This document shows, piece by piece, positions 1-8,466 of a stretch of 64,000 nucleotides of DNA. Under the pieces are notes generated by a model. The model made no database searches and had not been told where the DNA came from. It was given only the letters and a program-made list of their open reading frames with translations. Source of the stretch: Ferruginibacter sp. (GTDB lineage Bacteria; Bacteroidota; Bacteroidia; Chitinophagales; Chitinophagaceae). The translations under genes were made by a program, and so were the position numbers. The stretch lies in contig JAOQAK010000056.1 in the NCBI GenBank assembly GCA_025963635.1, forward strand, positions 1-64,000. The letters run 5' to 3'. Every line of letters begins with the position of its first letter. Positions within the stretch are counted from its first letter, which is position 1.

Positions 1-120
1 ACCATTGGCAGAAAGGGTACTGTCAGATTATTAAAGAATAACACGAGCCGTATGAAGGGAGACCTTCACGTACGGTTCTGTGAGAGGCTTGCGGGTGAGA
101 CTCCCGCTTGCCTACTCGGC
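1..120 (+). ncRNA. 3' end of a group II intron (domains V-VI), truncated by the window edge
   Basis: Bases 45-78 form a canonical 34-nt domain V hairpin, starting GAGCCGTATGAAGG and ending CGTACGGTTC. A domain VI-like hairpin follows, and the sequence reaches CTACTCGGC at 112-120. The same block is present at 39423-39495 in the complete intron of this window, with a few substitutions, so this is a second copy. Its reverse transcriptase and 5' end would lie upstream of base 1. The 3' boundary at 120 is inferred by alignment with the second copy. Confidence 0.85.
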
Positions 121-207
121 CTTGTACAGTGGAATAGATGGCATCCATATATCATGCAATTCTTCACTCATTAGCACCAATTCTCTTCCCGTCAACCAGA
201 TTTCCCA

Positions 208-265
208 GGCGGGTCTCTTCACAACTTCAGCCACAATTCAAAAGACTATTTGTGAAGGACCCGCC
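208..265. repeat. Diverged type A GGCGAGTC-family hairpin
   Basis: The unit runs from GGCGGGTCTCTTCACAACTT to TGTGAAGGACCCGCC and folds on itself. It matches the 59-bp units at 1510-1568, 1609-1667 and 1886-1944, except that both arms carry a matching change (GAGTC to GGGTC, GACTC to GACCC), so pairing is kept. A partial third arm (CAGGCTGGTCCCTTCACAGCC without its last base) follows at about 300-320. Confidence 0.8.
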
Positions 266-338
266 GCAATCAGAGGTGGATTTTTTATCATCTGATTTTC
301 CAGGCTGGTCCCTTCACAGCCAAAGCTTACAAAATAAA

Positions 339-365
339 AGCGGCACCGATCGAAACGGTACCGCT
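339..365. terminator. Hairpin, probable terminator
   Basis: AGCGGCACCG pairs with CGGTACCGCT across a 7-nt loop, with one G-U pair. It lies downstream of the minus-strand NmrA-like gene (428-1357). An A-run (331-338) on the plus strand becomes a T-rich tail for minus-strand transcripts, as expected of an intrinsic terminator. Confidence 0.7.
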
Positions 366-427
366 ACTGGATTTTAAACGATGACTATTTAACCAACTTT
401 AAATCTCTTTATATACAAGTCCTTAAC

Positions 428-1357
428 TTAATATACCAATGAACTTTCTTTATGCGCCCAAAGGTTGGCAAACTTTGCTTTGTTCTTTTTAAGCCAGGTT
501 TTAAAAGTCTGTGTTTCCGGATTGAGCCCATACGTTTCTATTAATTGAAGCTGGCGGTTAGGGATGTACAAACGCTGGACTTCAAACATATTGGCCAGTT
601 CTTCTGCCCCGGGAAATCCGTACGCTGCATATTCATCACGGGGAATATAATTGTAATGAATATTCTTTCCCAGTACTTCCGACATTTCTGCTGCATATTC
701 ATGGCAGGTTTTGTCTTCACCCACTAACCCTACAATACGGCCGATGTATTCATCCGGGTAGTCAAATATGGGGGCAACCACGCCACCCATATCCTCCACG
801 CTGATCATTGATAACCTGGTATCTCCCTGCGGGAAACCGAAATAATAATCACCGTCATTTCCTTTCTGCGGCGGAAAAAAGCTTAGGAAGTTTTCATAAT
901 AATAAGCAATGTGGACAAAAGTTGCGGGAATGCCGAGGGCCCTGGTATATTCCTGCAATTGTCCTTTGATATCACAATGCGGAACAGAAAGAGTTTCCTG
1001 GCTTAATTTAAAATAATCCGGTAAACTGCTGAATACAAAATGTTTTATGGCAGACTGGCTTACCGCATCAATTAAATTTTTGCCATGCCGGTATTCATTT
1101 TCGAAATGTTCCCAGTAATTGGTAACACCGAAAACGCCATAGCAATCTTTCATGGCCTGCCTGAGGGTTTTTATATCATCCAGGCTTCCTTCTACAACTT
1201 CGGCCCCTGCCTCGGCCAGCGTCATCGCCTTTGAAGATGCGGCATCTCTTGTGAGCGCTCTCACTTTGAATTTACCAGCTTGCAATAATGCATGAGCCAC
1301 GCTGCCTCCCTGTGCACCAGTGGCCCCGGTAACTAAAATAATTGGTTTACGATTCAT
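428..1357 (-). CDS. NmrA-like NAD(P)-binding protein
   Basis: This 309-residue protein begins with a strand and the dinucleotide-binding loop GATGAQGG at residues 11-18, the GxxGxxG signature of NmrA/HSCARG-type atypical short-chain dehydrogenases. Length and the run VTGATGAQGGSVAHALL fit the NmrA family, whose members are NAD(P) sensors or quinone/isoflavone reductase-like enzymes. No classical YxxxK catalytic pair is evident, so a redox-sensing role is as likely as catalysis. It stands alone, with a terminator hairpin downstream at 339-365 and the hairpin-repeat cluster upstream. The substrate is unknown. Confidence 0.85.
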   Translation of the reverse strand: MNRKPIILVTGATGAQGGSVAHALLQAGKFKVRALTRDAASSKAMTLAEAGAEVVEGSLDDIKTLRQAMKDCYGVFGVTNYWEHFENEYRHGKNLIDAVSQSAIKHFVFSSLPDYFKLSQETLSVPHCDIKGQLQEYTRALGIPATFVHIAYYYENFLSFFPPQKGNDGDYYFGFPQGDTRLSMISVEDMGGVVAPIFDYPDEYIGRIVGLVGEDKTCHEYAAEMSEVLGKNIHYNYIPRDEYAAYGFPGAEELANMFEVQRLYIPNRQLQLIETYGLNPETQTFKTWLKKNKAKFANLWAHKESSLVY

Positions 1358-1509
1358 TTTTTATTGATTTAAAGACTTAAGAAATGATGAAAAAAAATAT
1401 TTTTATTGAAATCAAAAATATCATCAGTCAACTTGAAAGAAAAGTGGTTCATGCATGAATTGAGAAAAAGCAGTTGTAAATTGATACAAATTCGGTTGTA
1501 AACTTCCCA

Positions 1510-2176
1510 GGCGAGTCTCTTCGCAATTAAAGCTACCATTCAGAAAAGCTAGTCGTGAAGGACTCGCCGTAATCGGAGCGGAAACGAATTCGTTTCTTAG
1601 ACTTCGCAGGCGAGTCTCTTCACAACTAAAGCTACCATTCAGAAAAGCTAGTCGTGAAGGACTCGCCGTATCGGAGCGGAAATATTTCTTTATCAACGAG
1701 CCCTTACGGTGATCTAACTTGCAAGGTTGGATGCACCTGCTTCGTAAAACGGCGAGTCCTGCCGCTAATACTCCTTCTATATAAATAGTCCACTGGCAGA
1801 GACTCGCCTGGGAAATAGAGGCAGCGTTCAACGGTAATGATCAATGGACAATTCACCCTGCCCGGTTCGTTTCTTAGACTTCCCAGGCGACTCTCTTCAC
1901 AACTGAAGCTACCATTCAGAAAAGCTAGTCGTAAAGGACTCGCCGTAATCGGAGCGGAATATTTCTTTATCAACGAGCCTTACGGTGATCTAACTTGCGA
2001 GGTTGGATGCACCTGCTTCGTAAAACGGCGAGTCCTGCCGCTAATACTCCTTCTATATAAATAGTCCACTGGCAGAGACTCGCCTGGGAAATAGATGGAT
2101 GCACCTGATTCGTAAAACGGCGAGTCCTGCCGCTAACACTCCTTCTCTATAAATAGTCCACTGGCAGAGACTCGCC
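1510..2176. repeat. Cluster of six REP-like palindromic hairpins, types A and B
   Basis: Six units each begin GGCGAGTC and end GACTCGCC. Type A (59 bp: 1510-1568, 1609-1667, 1886-1944) has a stem of about 18 bp including CTTCAC/GTGAAG. Type B (58 bp: 1751-1808, 2027-2084, 2119-2176) has a stem GGCGAGTC-CTGCC and a different loop. All keep one bulged base at the same place. Some short open frames cross the cluster but follow the repeat and look non-coding. The stretch 1424-2386 holds no convincing gene. Confidence 0.85.
1591..2097. repeat. Tandem duplication carrying A-type and B-type hairpins
   Basis: Bases 1591-1820 are repeated almost exactly at 1868-2097, a period of about 277 bp. The duplicated block begins CGTTTCTTAGACTTC and contains one A hairpin, a linker including TTGGATGCACCTGCTTCG, and one B hairpin. 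A third partial copy of linker plus B hairpin covers 2096-2176. Confidence 0.8.
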
Positions 2177-2386
2177 ATTAAAATATCGGCGCATTGGTAA
2201 ATGCGAATACTATTGCCGATTGCCGATTCACCATTGCCCATTGCCCATTCACAAACATCCCCCGCCAGTAAACCCGTTTAAGCAATTCATCCCACCCATC
2301 ATTCAATTCATTCAACTACAAGTTTGTCTGCGGCCGTACAGTGTGTAACCTTGCTCATCAATTAAATCAACACAAAAAAAACAATC

Positions 2387-3775
2387 ATGCAAAACAAATA
2401 TGTTATACAGGGTGACCCAGTTGCAGTGATGGATAAACCAATCAAAAAGAAAATACTTTTTGCCTGCGTTCCTGCCGACGGGCATTTTAATCCACTCACA
2501 GGTATCGCCAAACACTTACAGCTTCTTGGCTATGATGTACGCTGGTACAGTTCTTCCGCTTACAAAGACAAACTTGAAAAGCTACAGATTCCTTATTATC
2601 CTTTTGAAAGGGCAATGGAAGTAACCGGCGACACAGTAGACCAGATATTTCCGGACAGGAAAGGGATGAAGAACCCGATTAAGAAACTTAATTATGACAT
2701 CATCAATTTCTTCATCCAACGCGGACCAGAATATTTTGCCGACATGCTGAATATCTATCGCACTTTTCCGTTTGACCTCGTGATCGCCGATTGCGCTTTT
2801 ACGGCCATTCCGTTCATTACCGATAAGATGAATATTCCTGTTATTTCTATCGGCGTATTTCCGTTAACTGAAAAGTCGAAAGATCTCGCGCCAAACGGAC
2901 TGGCAATGACACCAGACAATTCTTTTGCAGGAAAGATCAAGCAAACCATTTTACATTTTGCTGCCGACAAAATCTTATTTAGAAAATCAAACAAGGAAAT
3001 GAAGCGGGTGATGGACGAATACAATATTGACTGTAATAAATCCACCATTTTTGATCTGCTCGTCAAAAAATCTACCCTTCTTTTACAAAGCGGTACACCG
3101 GGTTTTGAATATCGCCGAAGCGATCTTGGAAAAAATGTACGGTTCATTGGCCCGCTGTTGCCTTACTCATCCAATACCAAAAAAAAGGAATGGTTTGATA
3201 AGCGCCTCAATGAATACAAACAAGTGATTTTGGTTACACAGGGAACAGTGGAGCGGAATCCTGAAAAAATACTCATTCCTACACTGGAAGCCTTTAAAGG
3301 TTCAACTACACTCGTAGTAGCCACTACCGGTGGCTCTCAAACGAAAGAATTGCGGGAGCGGTTCCCTTATAAAAATATCATCATAGAAGATTTTATTCCT
3401 TTCGAAGATGTAATGCCCTACGCGGATGTATATGTAACCAATGGTGGCTATGGCGGCGTGATGCTGGCGATAGAAAATCACTTACCGCTTGTGGTAGCGG
3501 GTGTGCACGAAGGTAAAAATGAGATCAATGCCCGTGTTGGATATTTTAAGCTTGGAGTAAATTTAAAAACAGAAACGCCTACTCCGCAGCAGTTGAAGAA
3601 AGCGGTAACAGAAGTGTTGACCTATCAATTTTACAGGGACAACGTAGTGAAACTAAGTAAAGAATTTGCCGACTTCGATCCCTATGCACTGTGTGCGGGT
3701 TATGTAAAGCAATTGCTGGAAAATGGTCATAATGCCGATCAGCCAGCAGTTTTTTTGCAGGCAGCAAATAATTAA
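2387..3775 (+). CDS. UGT/MGT-like GT1-family glycosyltransferase
   Basis: This 462-residue protein has the GT-B fold pattern of UDP-glycosyltransferases. The N-terminal acceptor domain starts KKILFACVPADGHFNP. The C-terminal donor domain carries the nucleotide-sugar binding stretch VTNGGYGGVMLAIENHLPLV, followed by PLVVAGVHEGKNEINARV. It probably transfers a sugar to a small hydrophobic acceptor in the cytoplasm; the acceptor cannot be read from sequence. An in-frame ATG at 2429 (MDKPIKKK) would give an N-terminus more usual for the family than the annotated ATG at 2387. No strong ribosome-binding site decides between them. Confidence 0.85.
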   Translation: MQNKYVIQGDPVAVMDKPIKKKILFACVPADGHFNPLTGIAKHLQLLGYDVRWYSSSAYKDKLEKLQIPYYPFERAMEVTGDTVDQIFPDRKGMKNPIKKLNYDIINFFIQRGPEYFADMLNIYRTFPFDLVIADCAFTAIPFITDKMNIPVISIGVFPLTEKSKDLAPNGLAMTPDNSFAGKIKQTILHFAADKILFRKSNKEMKRVMDEYNIDCNKSTIFDLLVKKSTLLLQSGTPGFEYRRSDLGKNVRFIGPLLPYSSNTKKKEWFDKRLNEYKQVILVTQGTVERNPEKILIPTLEAFKGSTTLVVATTGGSQTKELRERFPYKNIIIEDFIPFEDVMPYADVYVTNGGYGGVMLAIENHLPLVVAGVHEGKNEINARVGYFKLGVNLKTETPTPQQLKKAVTEVLTYQFYRDNVVKLSKEFADFDPYALCAGYVKQLLENGHNADQPAVFLQAANN

Positions 3776-4136
3776 ACCTCCGGCAAATGCAAGCCCCAAC
3801 TTCAAACAACAAAAAACAGGTAAGGAGTATTCAAACGGTTGGGGCTCGCATTTACGTACAAACTGTAGCGCCGCAAACGAGATTCCGAAAGCTTTTGCGG
3901 GTGGCGATGAATTGCCGGAACACTGGTGGAAAGCCATCAGCAACCTGCTGATTAAGTGGCAATCATCACCGAAGCAGTAAGCAAATTACACCCGCACCAC
4001 TACGGTTATTATTAATGTAAAATATACACAATTCAATCGTTCATAATTACAACTCATTCATTGCATCCTTGTACCAGCGGGCTTTTCGATAGAACTTTAC
4101 ATCATAATTACACTGTTAAAGTTTAAAGCATTTACA
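3776..4136. other. Intergenic stretch, no convincing gene
   Basis: A + strand open frame continues to 3980 (ending WKAISNLLIKWQSSPKQ) but overlaps the glycosyltransferase end and has no start of its own, so it may be decayed coding DNA. GCCCCAAC at about 3793 is complementary to GTTGGGGC at about 3838, with a loop of about 37 nt. Nothing else was recognised. Confidence 0.4.
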
Positions 4137-4355
4137 ATGAAAAAGATAAGAACACTGGCAGAAGCCCTGGTTTTGATCGGTTTATTACCATTGTTGGTTT
4201 TTGCGGAACTAAATCATACCAGGTACAGTTTCCAGCAACATGAAAAGGCACCGTTGATAAAAAGAGAATACTCAGTGAATGAGCATACTTTCCAAAGCCT
4301 TCCTGATACCAATACAGGATCAACCGGTCCAAGATTAATCGTAATCAATCTATAA
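4137..4355 (+). CDS. Small secreted protein of unknown function
   Basis: A 72-residue ORF with a plausible N-terminal signal segment (MKKIRTLAEALVLIGLLPLLVFA) followed by a short polar tail without cysteines. It lies 25 bp upstream of, and co-directional with, the 285-residue membrane protein at 4381, so the two are probably cotranscribed. No family was recognised. The signal-like N-terminus and operon position are the only support. Confidence 0.5.
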   Translation: MKKIRTLAEALVLIGLLPLLVFAELNHTRYSFQQHEKAPLIKREYSVNEHTFQSLPDTNTGSTGPRLIVINL

Positions 4356-4380
4356 ATAAAATCAATAAAAGTTAAAAAAA

Positions 4381-5238
4381 ATGAAACAGTATTCAGTTAA
4401 AACGTTGATCATCTTTGTGCGCATCTGCGCTACAGCGTTAGTGCTTTGTATTTTAAGTTTATTCCTATTTTCCTTCGTGGCAACTACCAGGTTGGGCGAT
4501 GATGTTTGGCAGCAATTAGGGCTCAACAAACAACAAGGAACGGAAGGTATATACAGGAGTTTTACCAGCGGCTACTTATATTACTACCAGGCACGCAATG
4601 CAAAAAATATCGCAGGCGGCAACAGGATGGCAGTAGCAAAAGACCTGTTGGCGTATTCCAAACAATATGTAAGCAGTGACGCTTTCAAAAAGCAATACGA
4701 ACAGGAACGTAAAAACGCTAAACCCCATGAGCCGGAGTTAAAGCCAGTGCGCACAAAGGCTCAAATTCAGAAAGATGAAATTGCCAGCACTGAAAAATCG
4801 ATCCGCGAGCTGGAGAAAAACATGAAGGGGATGGATGCGGCCATGCAAAAAAATATGAAGCCCATGATGGAATTCTTAACAAAAACATTGAAAGACTACC
4901 AGGATCCCAATCATCAATATTTTACAAGTCTTGTGTTGTTTGAAAAGAACGAAAACGAACAAATTCTCGAAAGATATAAGAGAGATACCGAAGCCTGGGA
5001 GAAGAATTATCCGGCGGATTATACATCTATTATTAAAGCAAGACTGCAACAATTTTTAGCCGTTACAAGGGATGTCGATTTTAATGCTGAATTAAAAACA
5101 GCTTATAACAAGAAGGTCTTTGTAAATCCACAATACGAGAGGAAGTCTACAGAGTGGAAACAGGCTTTCCGTGCAGGCAAAGAGATCACCGCTATGGCGA
5201 GGGCATTTGCCGAACAGTGGCTAAGCGAGTTGAAATAA
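4381..5238 (+). CDS. Membrane-anchored protein with a coiled-coil region, unknown function
   Basis: This 285-residue protein has one N-terminal transmembrane helix at about residues 8-32, then a largely helical, charged ectodomain. Residues of about 120-160 look like a coiled coil (repeated acidic/basic heptads such as STEKSIRELEKNMKGM). It is probably anchored in the inner membrane facing the periplasm. It follows the small secreted ORF closely, and a lipoprotein cytochrome c gene lies 170 bp downstream. No enzymatic motif was seen and no named family was recognised. Confidence 0.7.
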   Translation: MKQYSVKTLIIFVRICATALVLCILSLFLFSFVATTRLGDDVWQQLGLNKQQGTEGIYRSFTSGYLYYYQARNAKNIAGGNRMAVAKDLLAYSKQYVSSDAFKKQYEQERKNAKPHEPELKPVRTKAQIQKDEIASTEKSIRELEKNMKGMDAAMQKNMKPMMEFLTKTLKDYQDPNHQYFTSLVLFEKNENEQILERYKRDTEAWEKNYPADYTSIIKARLQQFLAVTRDVDFNAELKTAYNKKVFVNPQYERKSTEWKQAFRAGKEITAMARAFAEQWLSELK

Positions 5239-5407
5239 AGGTGAATAGTGAATGGGGAATAGGTTATGGCGAATTGACCGCCATGGAGACAGTAGCCTGG
5301 CTATAATGTCCGGCAAGCACCTTCCATCACTGATCGATCCGAACAAATTAATCACCTGCTACACTAAATAACATAAACAATTTAAACAATCATAAATCGT
5401 ATCAATC

Positions 5408-5995
5408 ATGTATAAAACAATTTTGATCATTGCACTTATTGCAGGAGCCATCGCCACCACGATTGTTTCCTGTACTTCAAGCGAGGCTGGAAAGCCTGCG
5501 GAAACCGCAATTAGCAAAGATAGCCTTGTAAAACGCGGTGGCTATTTAGTAACCGTTGGCGGCTGTGACGATTGTCATTCACCGAAAAAATTTGGTCCGC
5601 ACGGCCCGGAAGTGGATATGGACCGCCGCTTATCAGGTTTCCCGGCAAACCGTTCATTTCCGAAATACGACAGTAATGTGGTGAAGAAGGGGCTGGTAAT
5701 GTTTAATGAAGACCTTACTTCTGCTGCCGGTCCATGGGGCGTTTCCTTTGCCGCCAATCTTACCTCCGATGATACCGGCCTGGGCAACTGGAGTGAAGCT
5801 CATTTTTTTAAAGCGATCCGCGAAGGGAAATTTAAAGGCCTGGATGGGAGTCGTACTTTATTGCCACCCATGCCGTGGGAGAATTTTCGCAAAATGACGG
5901 ATGATGATTTGCGGGCCATATTCGCTTTTCTTAAATCTACCAAGCCGGTAAAGAATATCGTTCCGGGTACGAGGCAAATTGCGGAATTAAAATAA
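5408..5995 (+). CDS. Lipoprotein monoheme cytochrome c
   Basis: This 195-residue protein has a lipoprotein signal ending IVSC, with the acylated Cys at 22. One heme-c motif, CDDCH (Cys53, Cys56, His57), follows. A conserved PPMPW segment near residue 154 probably supplies the axial Met, and it precedes a C-terminal helix DDLRAIFAFLKS typical of class I cytochromes. It should be a periplasmic, membrane-tethered electron carrier. No oxidase or dehydrogenase partner lies beside it, so its redox partner is unknown. A hairpin at 6012-6029 probably ends the transcript. Confidence 0.9.
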   Translation: MYKTILIIALIAGAIATTIVSCTSSEAGKPAETAISKDSLVKRGGYLVTVGGCDDCHSPKKFGPHGPEVDMDRRLSGFPANRSFPKYDSNVVKKGLVMFNEDLTSAAGPWGVSFAANLTSDDTGLGNWSEAHFFKAIREGKFKGLDGSRTLLPPMPWENFRKMTDDDLRAIFAFLKSTKPVKNIVPGTRQIAELK

Positions 5996-6011
5996 AACTA
6001 TTTATCGTAGG

Positions 6012-6029
6012 AACAGGCCACCGCCTGTT
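6012..6029. terminator. Terminator-like hairpin after the cytochrome c gene
   Basis: AACAGGC pairs perfectly with GCCTGTT across the loop CACC, followed by TCTGCC. The T-tract is weak. It sits 17 bp after the cytochrome stop codon and upstream of the kinase pair. Confidence 0.5.
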
Positions 6030-6086
6030 TCTGCCTCATCCGTGAACCGATCAGTAATCAAAAAAAATTACTAATTTGTAAGCAGG

Positions 6087-7151
6087 ATGAAATTAAGGCT
6101 ACCACAATATACCGGAAAGGACTACCTGGTAATGCTGGTGATTGTGCCAGCATTTTCGCTATTTATTAATTACAATATATTCGGTCGTTCATATTTTAGT
6201 AATGGACGATTGTTTTTACTGGCATCCCTGATAACTGGTGTCGGTTTTTGTATCGACTTTATCGTTTGCGGTTGGATAGCAGTTGCCATGAAAAATCGCT
6301 TTCCTGCTGAGCGGCAACTGATGAAGCGGTTAACGCTGATGATCCTCGTTTTCTTGCTGCTTACCGGCCTGTTTTTATATTCTCTTTTCCAGTTGTATGA
6401 ATATTTTCTTTTCTATAGCTATGAAATCAATGAAGTTGGGTTTATCTGGAATTACATTTCACTGGGAATTATCAATGTTTTTTTGACATTTTTAATGGAA
6501 GGTATTAGCCGGTATCAAAGCTGGAAAGCTAAGTGGGAAGAAACTGAGCAATTAAAAAAATCCTTTGCCGAGCGGCGATTACAAGGGTTAAGAAGGCAGG
6601 TGAACCAGCACTTTTTATTCGAGAGCCTTGATTCATTATCCAGTCTGATCAGGCAGGAGGACGATGAAGCAGAATTTTTTTTGGACGAGATGAGCAAGGT
6701 TTACCGGTATATGCTGCAGATGGATGATGAACCCCTGGTGACGCTGGATACTGAAGTGAAATTTATTGAATCTTACCGGCATTTACTGCAGGCCCGTTAC
6801 GGTGAGGCGCTTCGCATGGAACTGAACATCGCCGGTTGCGATAGAAGCAAATTGCTTCCTCCCTTGTCATTACAGCTGATTCTTGAAAATATCCTTTCTT
6901 TAAATCACATCAGCAATGCGAACCCGTTAACGATTTCAATCTGTTCTGAAGGAAAGGATGCTATTCAAATAATCAATAACCTGCAACCTAAAAATATGGA
7001 AGCAGTGGATGATGAAGTTAGCCTGGACAACCTGTCAAATAATTACCGTGTGCTGATCAATTGCCCGATGATGATTGATGAGTCGGGCACGCATCGAACG
7101 ATTCATCTTCCTTTACTGACCAAAAAAATAAAAGAGGAGGAAATTGTATGA
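6087..7151 (+). CDS. Degenerate LytS/YehU-type membrane histidine kinase
   Basis: This 354-residue protein has four hydrophobic segments in its first 145 residues, then a His_kinase domain. The phospho-acceptor motif QVNQHFLFES keeps His175. The ATP-binding part is eroded: the N-box is LQLILENILSLNH instead of the usual LVENAIKHN, and the G-box region reads VSLDNLSNNYRVL with no glycine pair. Its stop overlaps the next kinase start by 4 bp (ATGA), so the two are cotranscribed paralogs. It may be phosphorylated by its partner rather than bind ATP itself. No LytTR regulator lies nearby. Confidence 0.85.
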   Translation: MKLRLPQYTGKDYLVMLVIVPAFSLFINYNIFGRSYFSNGRLFLLASLITGVGFCIDFIVCGWIAVAMKNRFPAERQLMKRLTLMILVFLLLTGLFLYSLFQLYEYFLFYSYEINEVGFIWNYISLGIINVFLTFLMEGISRYQSWKAKWEETEQLKKSFAERRLQGLRRQVNQHFLFESLDSLSSLIRQEDDEAEFFLDEMSKVYRYMLQMDDEPLVTLDTEVKFIESYRHLLQARYGEALRMELNIAGCDRSKLLPPLSLQLILENILSLNHISNANPLTISICSEGKDAIQIINNLQPKNMEAVDDEVSLDNLSNNYRVLINCPMMIDESGTHRTIHLPLLTKKIKEEEIV

Positions 7152-8236
7152 AATTGCTAAAGCCCCCCAAGTGGAAACTGTATTCTTTCTTTTTTTCGAT
7201 GCCGTTGATCGACCTTGCTATAAATGTTATTTTGTTTGGCAGCCAGGTGTGGAGCAATGCACTGGTATGGTGGATATCTTTTCCTTTGATATTCATCATC
7301 GGCTTCGTAGCATGGTACCTTTATTTTTTACATGCGACAATTACTGAAAAAAGATTTCCGGCGCTAAACCAAAGCAGGAAACGTATTTTCAATAAGTTGA
7401 TCGTGCAGGTGCTGATTATGGTACCCGGGCTGGTGCTGACTTTTTACCTGTATGCACGATTTCATATTGCAGGTTACCAGGTACAAAACATGAGCCTGTT
7501 AAAGATTTTCGCCATCGGTTTCCTTATCAACCTCGTTTTACAAACATTATACGAAGCAGACTACATGTTAGGTAAGTACAAGGAAAGCGTGCAGGAAAAT
7601 GAAGCTATCCGGCAAATGTCTGTCAGTCATGAGTTTGATACGCTTAAAAGCCAGGTGAATCCGCATTTTTTATTCAATTGCTTTAATACTTTATCGTCAC
7701 TTATTTCTGAGGATCGTCAAAAAGCAGATGTATTTTTAAATGAGTTGAGCAAGGTTTACCGGTATCTCTTGCGCAGCAATGAAGATGGCATCAGTACCGT
7801 GGCGAATGAAATGGTTTTTATAAAGTCTTACTATCGCCTGTTACAAACAAGGCATGGGGAAGCGGTTCAACTGAATACCCAGATCGATAAACGGTATGAA
7901 CAATATTTACTGCCTTCTTTAACGCTTCAGCTGCTGGTGGAAAATGTTGTGAAGCACAATGTGCTCTCCAAAAACAAGCCACTGCTCATTGATATTTTTA
8001 CCACTGCAGGCAATAAATTAATTGTAAATAACAACCTGCAGCGCAGAAGCATTAAGGCGCCCAGCAATAAAGTGGGGTTGGAAAATATCAGAACAAAATA
8101 CGAATTGCTGAAGCGGCCGGGTTTCCAGGTGATAGAAGATGAGAAAAATTTCACAGTGGTGTTGCCGCTGATATGGAGTGGGGATGTTGAAAATAAGCAA
8201 TTGGTTGGTGGCAAAAGGCATGTGGGGGAGGTTTGA
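7148..8236 (+). CDS. LytS/YehU-type membrane histidine kinase
   Basis: This 362-residue paralog of the preceding gene has hydrophobic N-terminal segments and an intact His_kinase core. The H-box is SQVNPHFLFNCFN with His173, the N-box is LLVENVVKHN with Asn266, and the G-box is VGLENIRTKYEL. It should autophosphorylate and signal to a LytTR-type regulator encoded elsewhere. Translation is probably coupled to the upstream gene by the ATGA overlap. The pairing of one intact and one eroded kinase suggests a heterodimer; that is inference. Two stacked hairpins at 8239-8313 close the operon. Confidence 0.9.
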   Translation: MKLLKPPKWKLYSFFFSMPLIDLAINVILFGSQVWSNALVWWISFPLIFIIGFVAWYLYFLHATITEKRFPALNQSRKRIFNKLIVQVLIMVPGLVLTFYLYARFHIAGYQVQNMSLLKIFAIGFLINLVLQTLYEADYMLGKYKESVQENEAIRQMSVSHEFDTLKSQVNPHFLFNCFNTLSSLISEDRQKADVFLNELSKVYRYLLRSNEDGISTVANEMVFIKSYYRLLQTRHGEAVQLNTQIDKRYEQYLLPSLTLQLLVENVVKHNVLSKNKPLLIDIFTTAGNKLIVNNNLQRRSIKAPSNKVGLENIRTKYELLKRPGFQVIEDEKNFTVVLPLIWSGDVENKQLVGGKRHVGEV

Positions 8237-8238
8237 TT

Positions 8239-8313
8239 GCATAGGGCTTCACCCTATGCAATTATCTAACGCCCCTTCAGGGCTAGGGCAATTAGCCCTG
8301 AAGGGGCGTTAGA
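8239..8313. terminator. Double hairpin, convergent bidirectional terminator
   Basis: GCATAGGG (8239-8246) pairs with CCCTATGC (8252-8259). Immediately after it lies a perfect 21-bp inverted repeat, 8265-8285 with 8293-8313, with a 7-nt loop and TTTTAG behind it. It separates the plus-strand kinase operon from the minus-strand propeller sensor, so it can terminate both. Confidence 0.85.
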
Positions 8314-8466
8314 TTTTAGTGATGGTCGTAAGGCCATCACAACGGATGGATTGAACCAGATATTGCGGATGATCCCGTCGCCATGTTTTCAAATGTACAA
8401 AAGGGCGATGCAACGATGCTCACCAACGATATTTCGCCCGGACAAACAATCCGGATAACTGCCCAC

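Noticed and set aside
1424..2241. Several ORFs of 60-135 codons across the hairpin cluster
   Set aside because: They repeat the same peptide (for example SPSRLAFLNGSF) because they read through the hairpin units; no coding signal independent of the repeat.
3723..3980. 85-codon + strand frame overlapping the glycosyltransferase end
   Set aside because: It shares the first 50 bp with the glycosyltransferase in another frame and has no start of its own; kept only as a possible remnant.
8341..8466. Open plus-strand frame (ending GQTIRITAHSIN) between the double hairpin and the propeller sensor
   Set aside because: No start or family motif; it may be decayed coding DNA but is too short to call.
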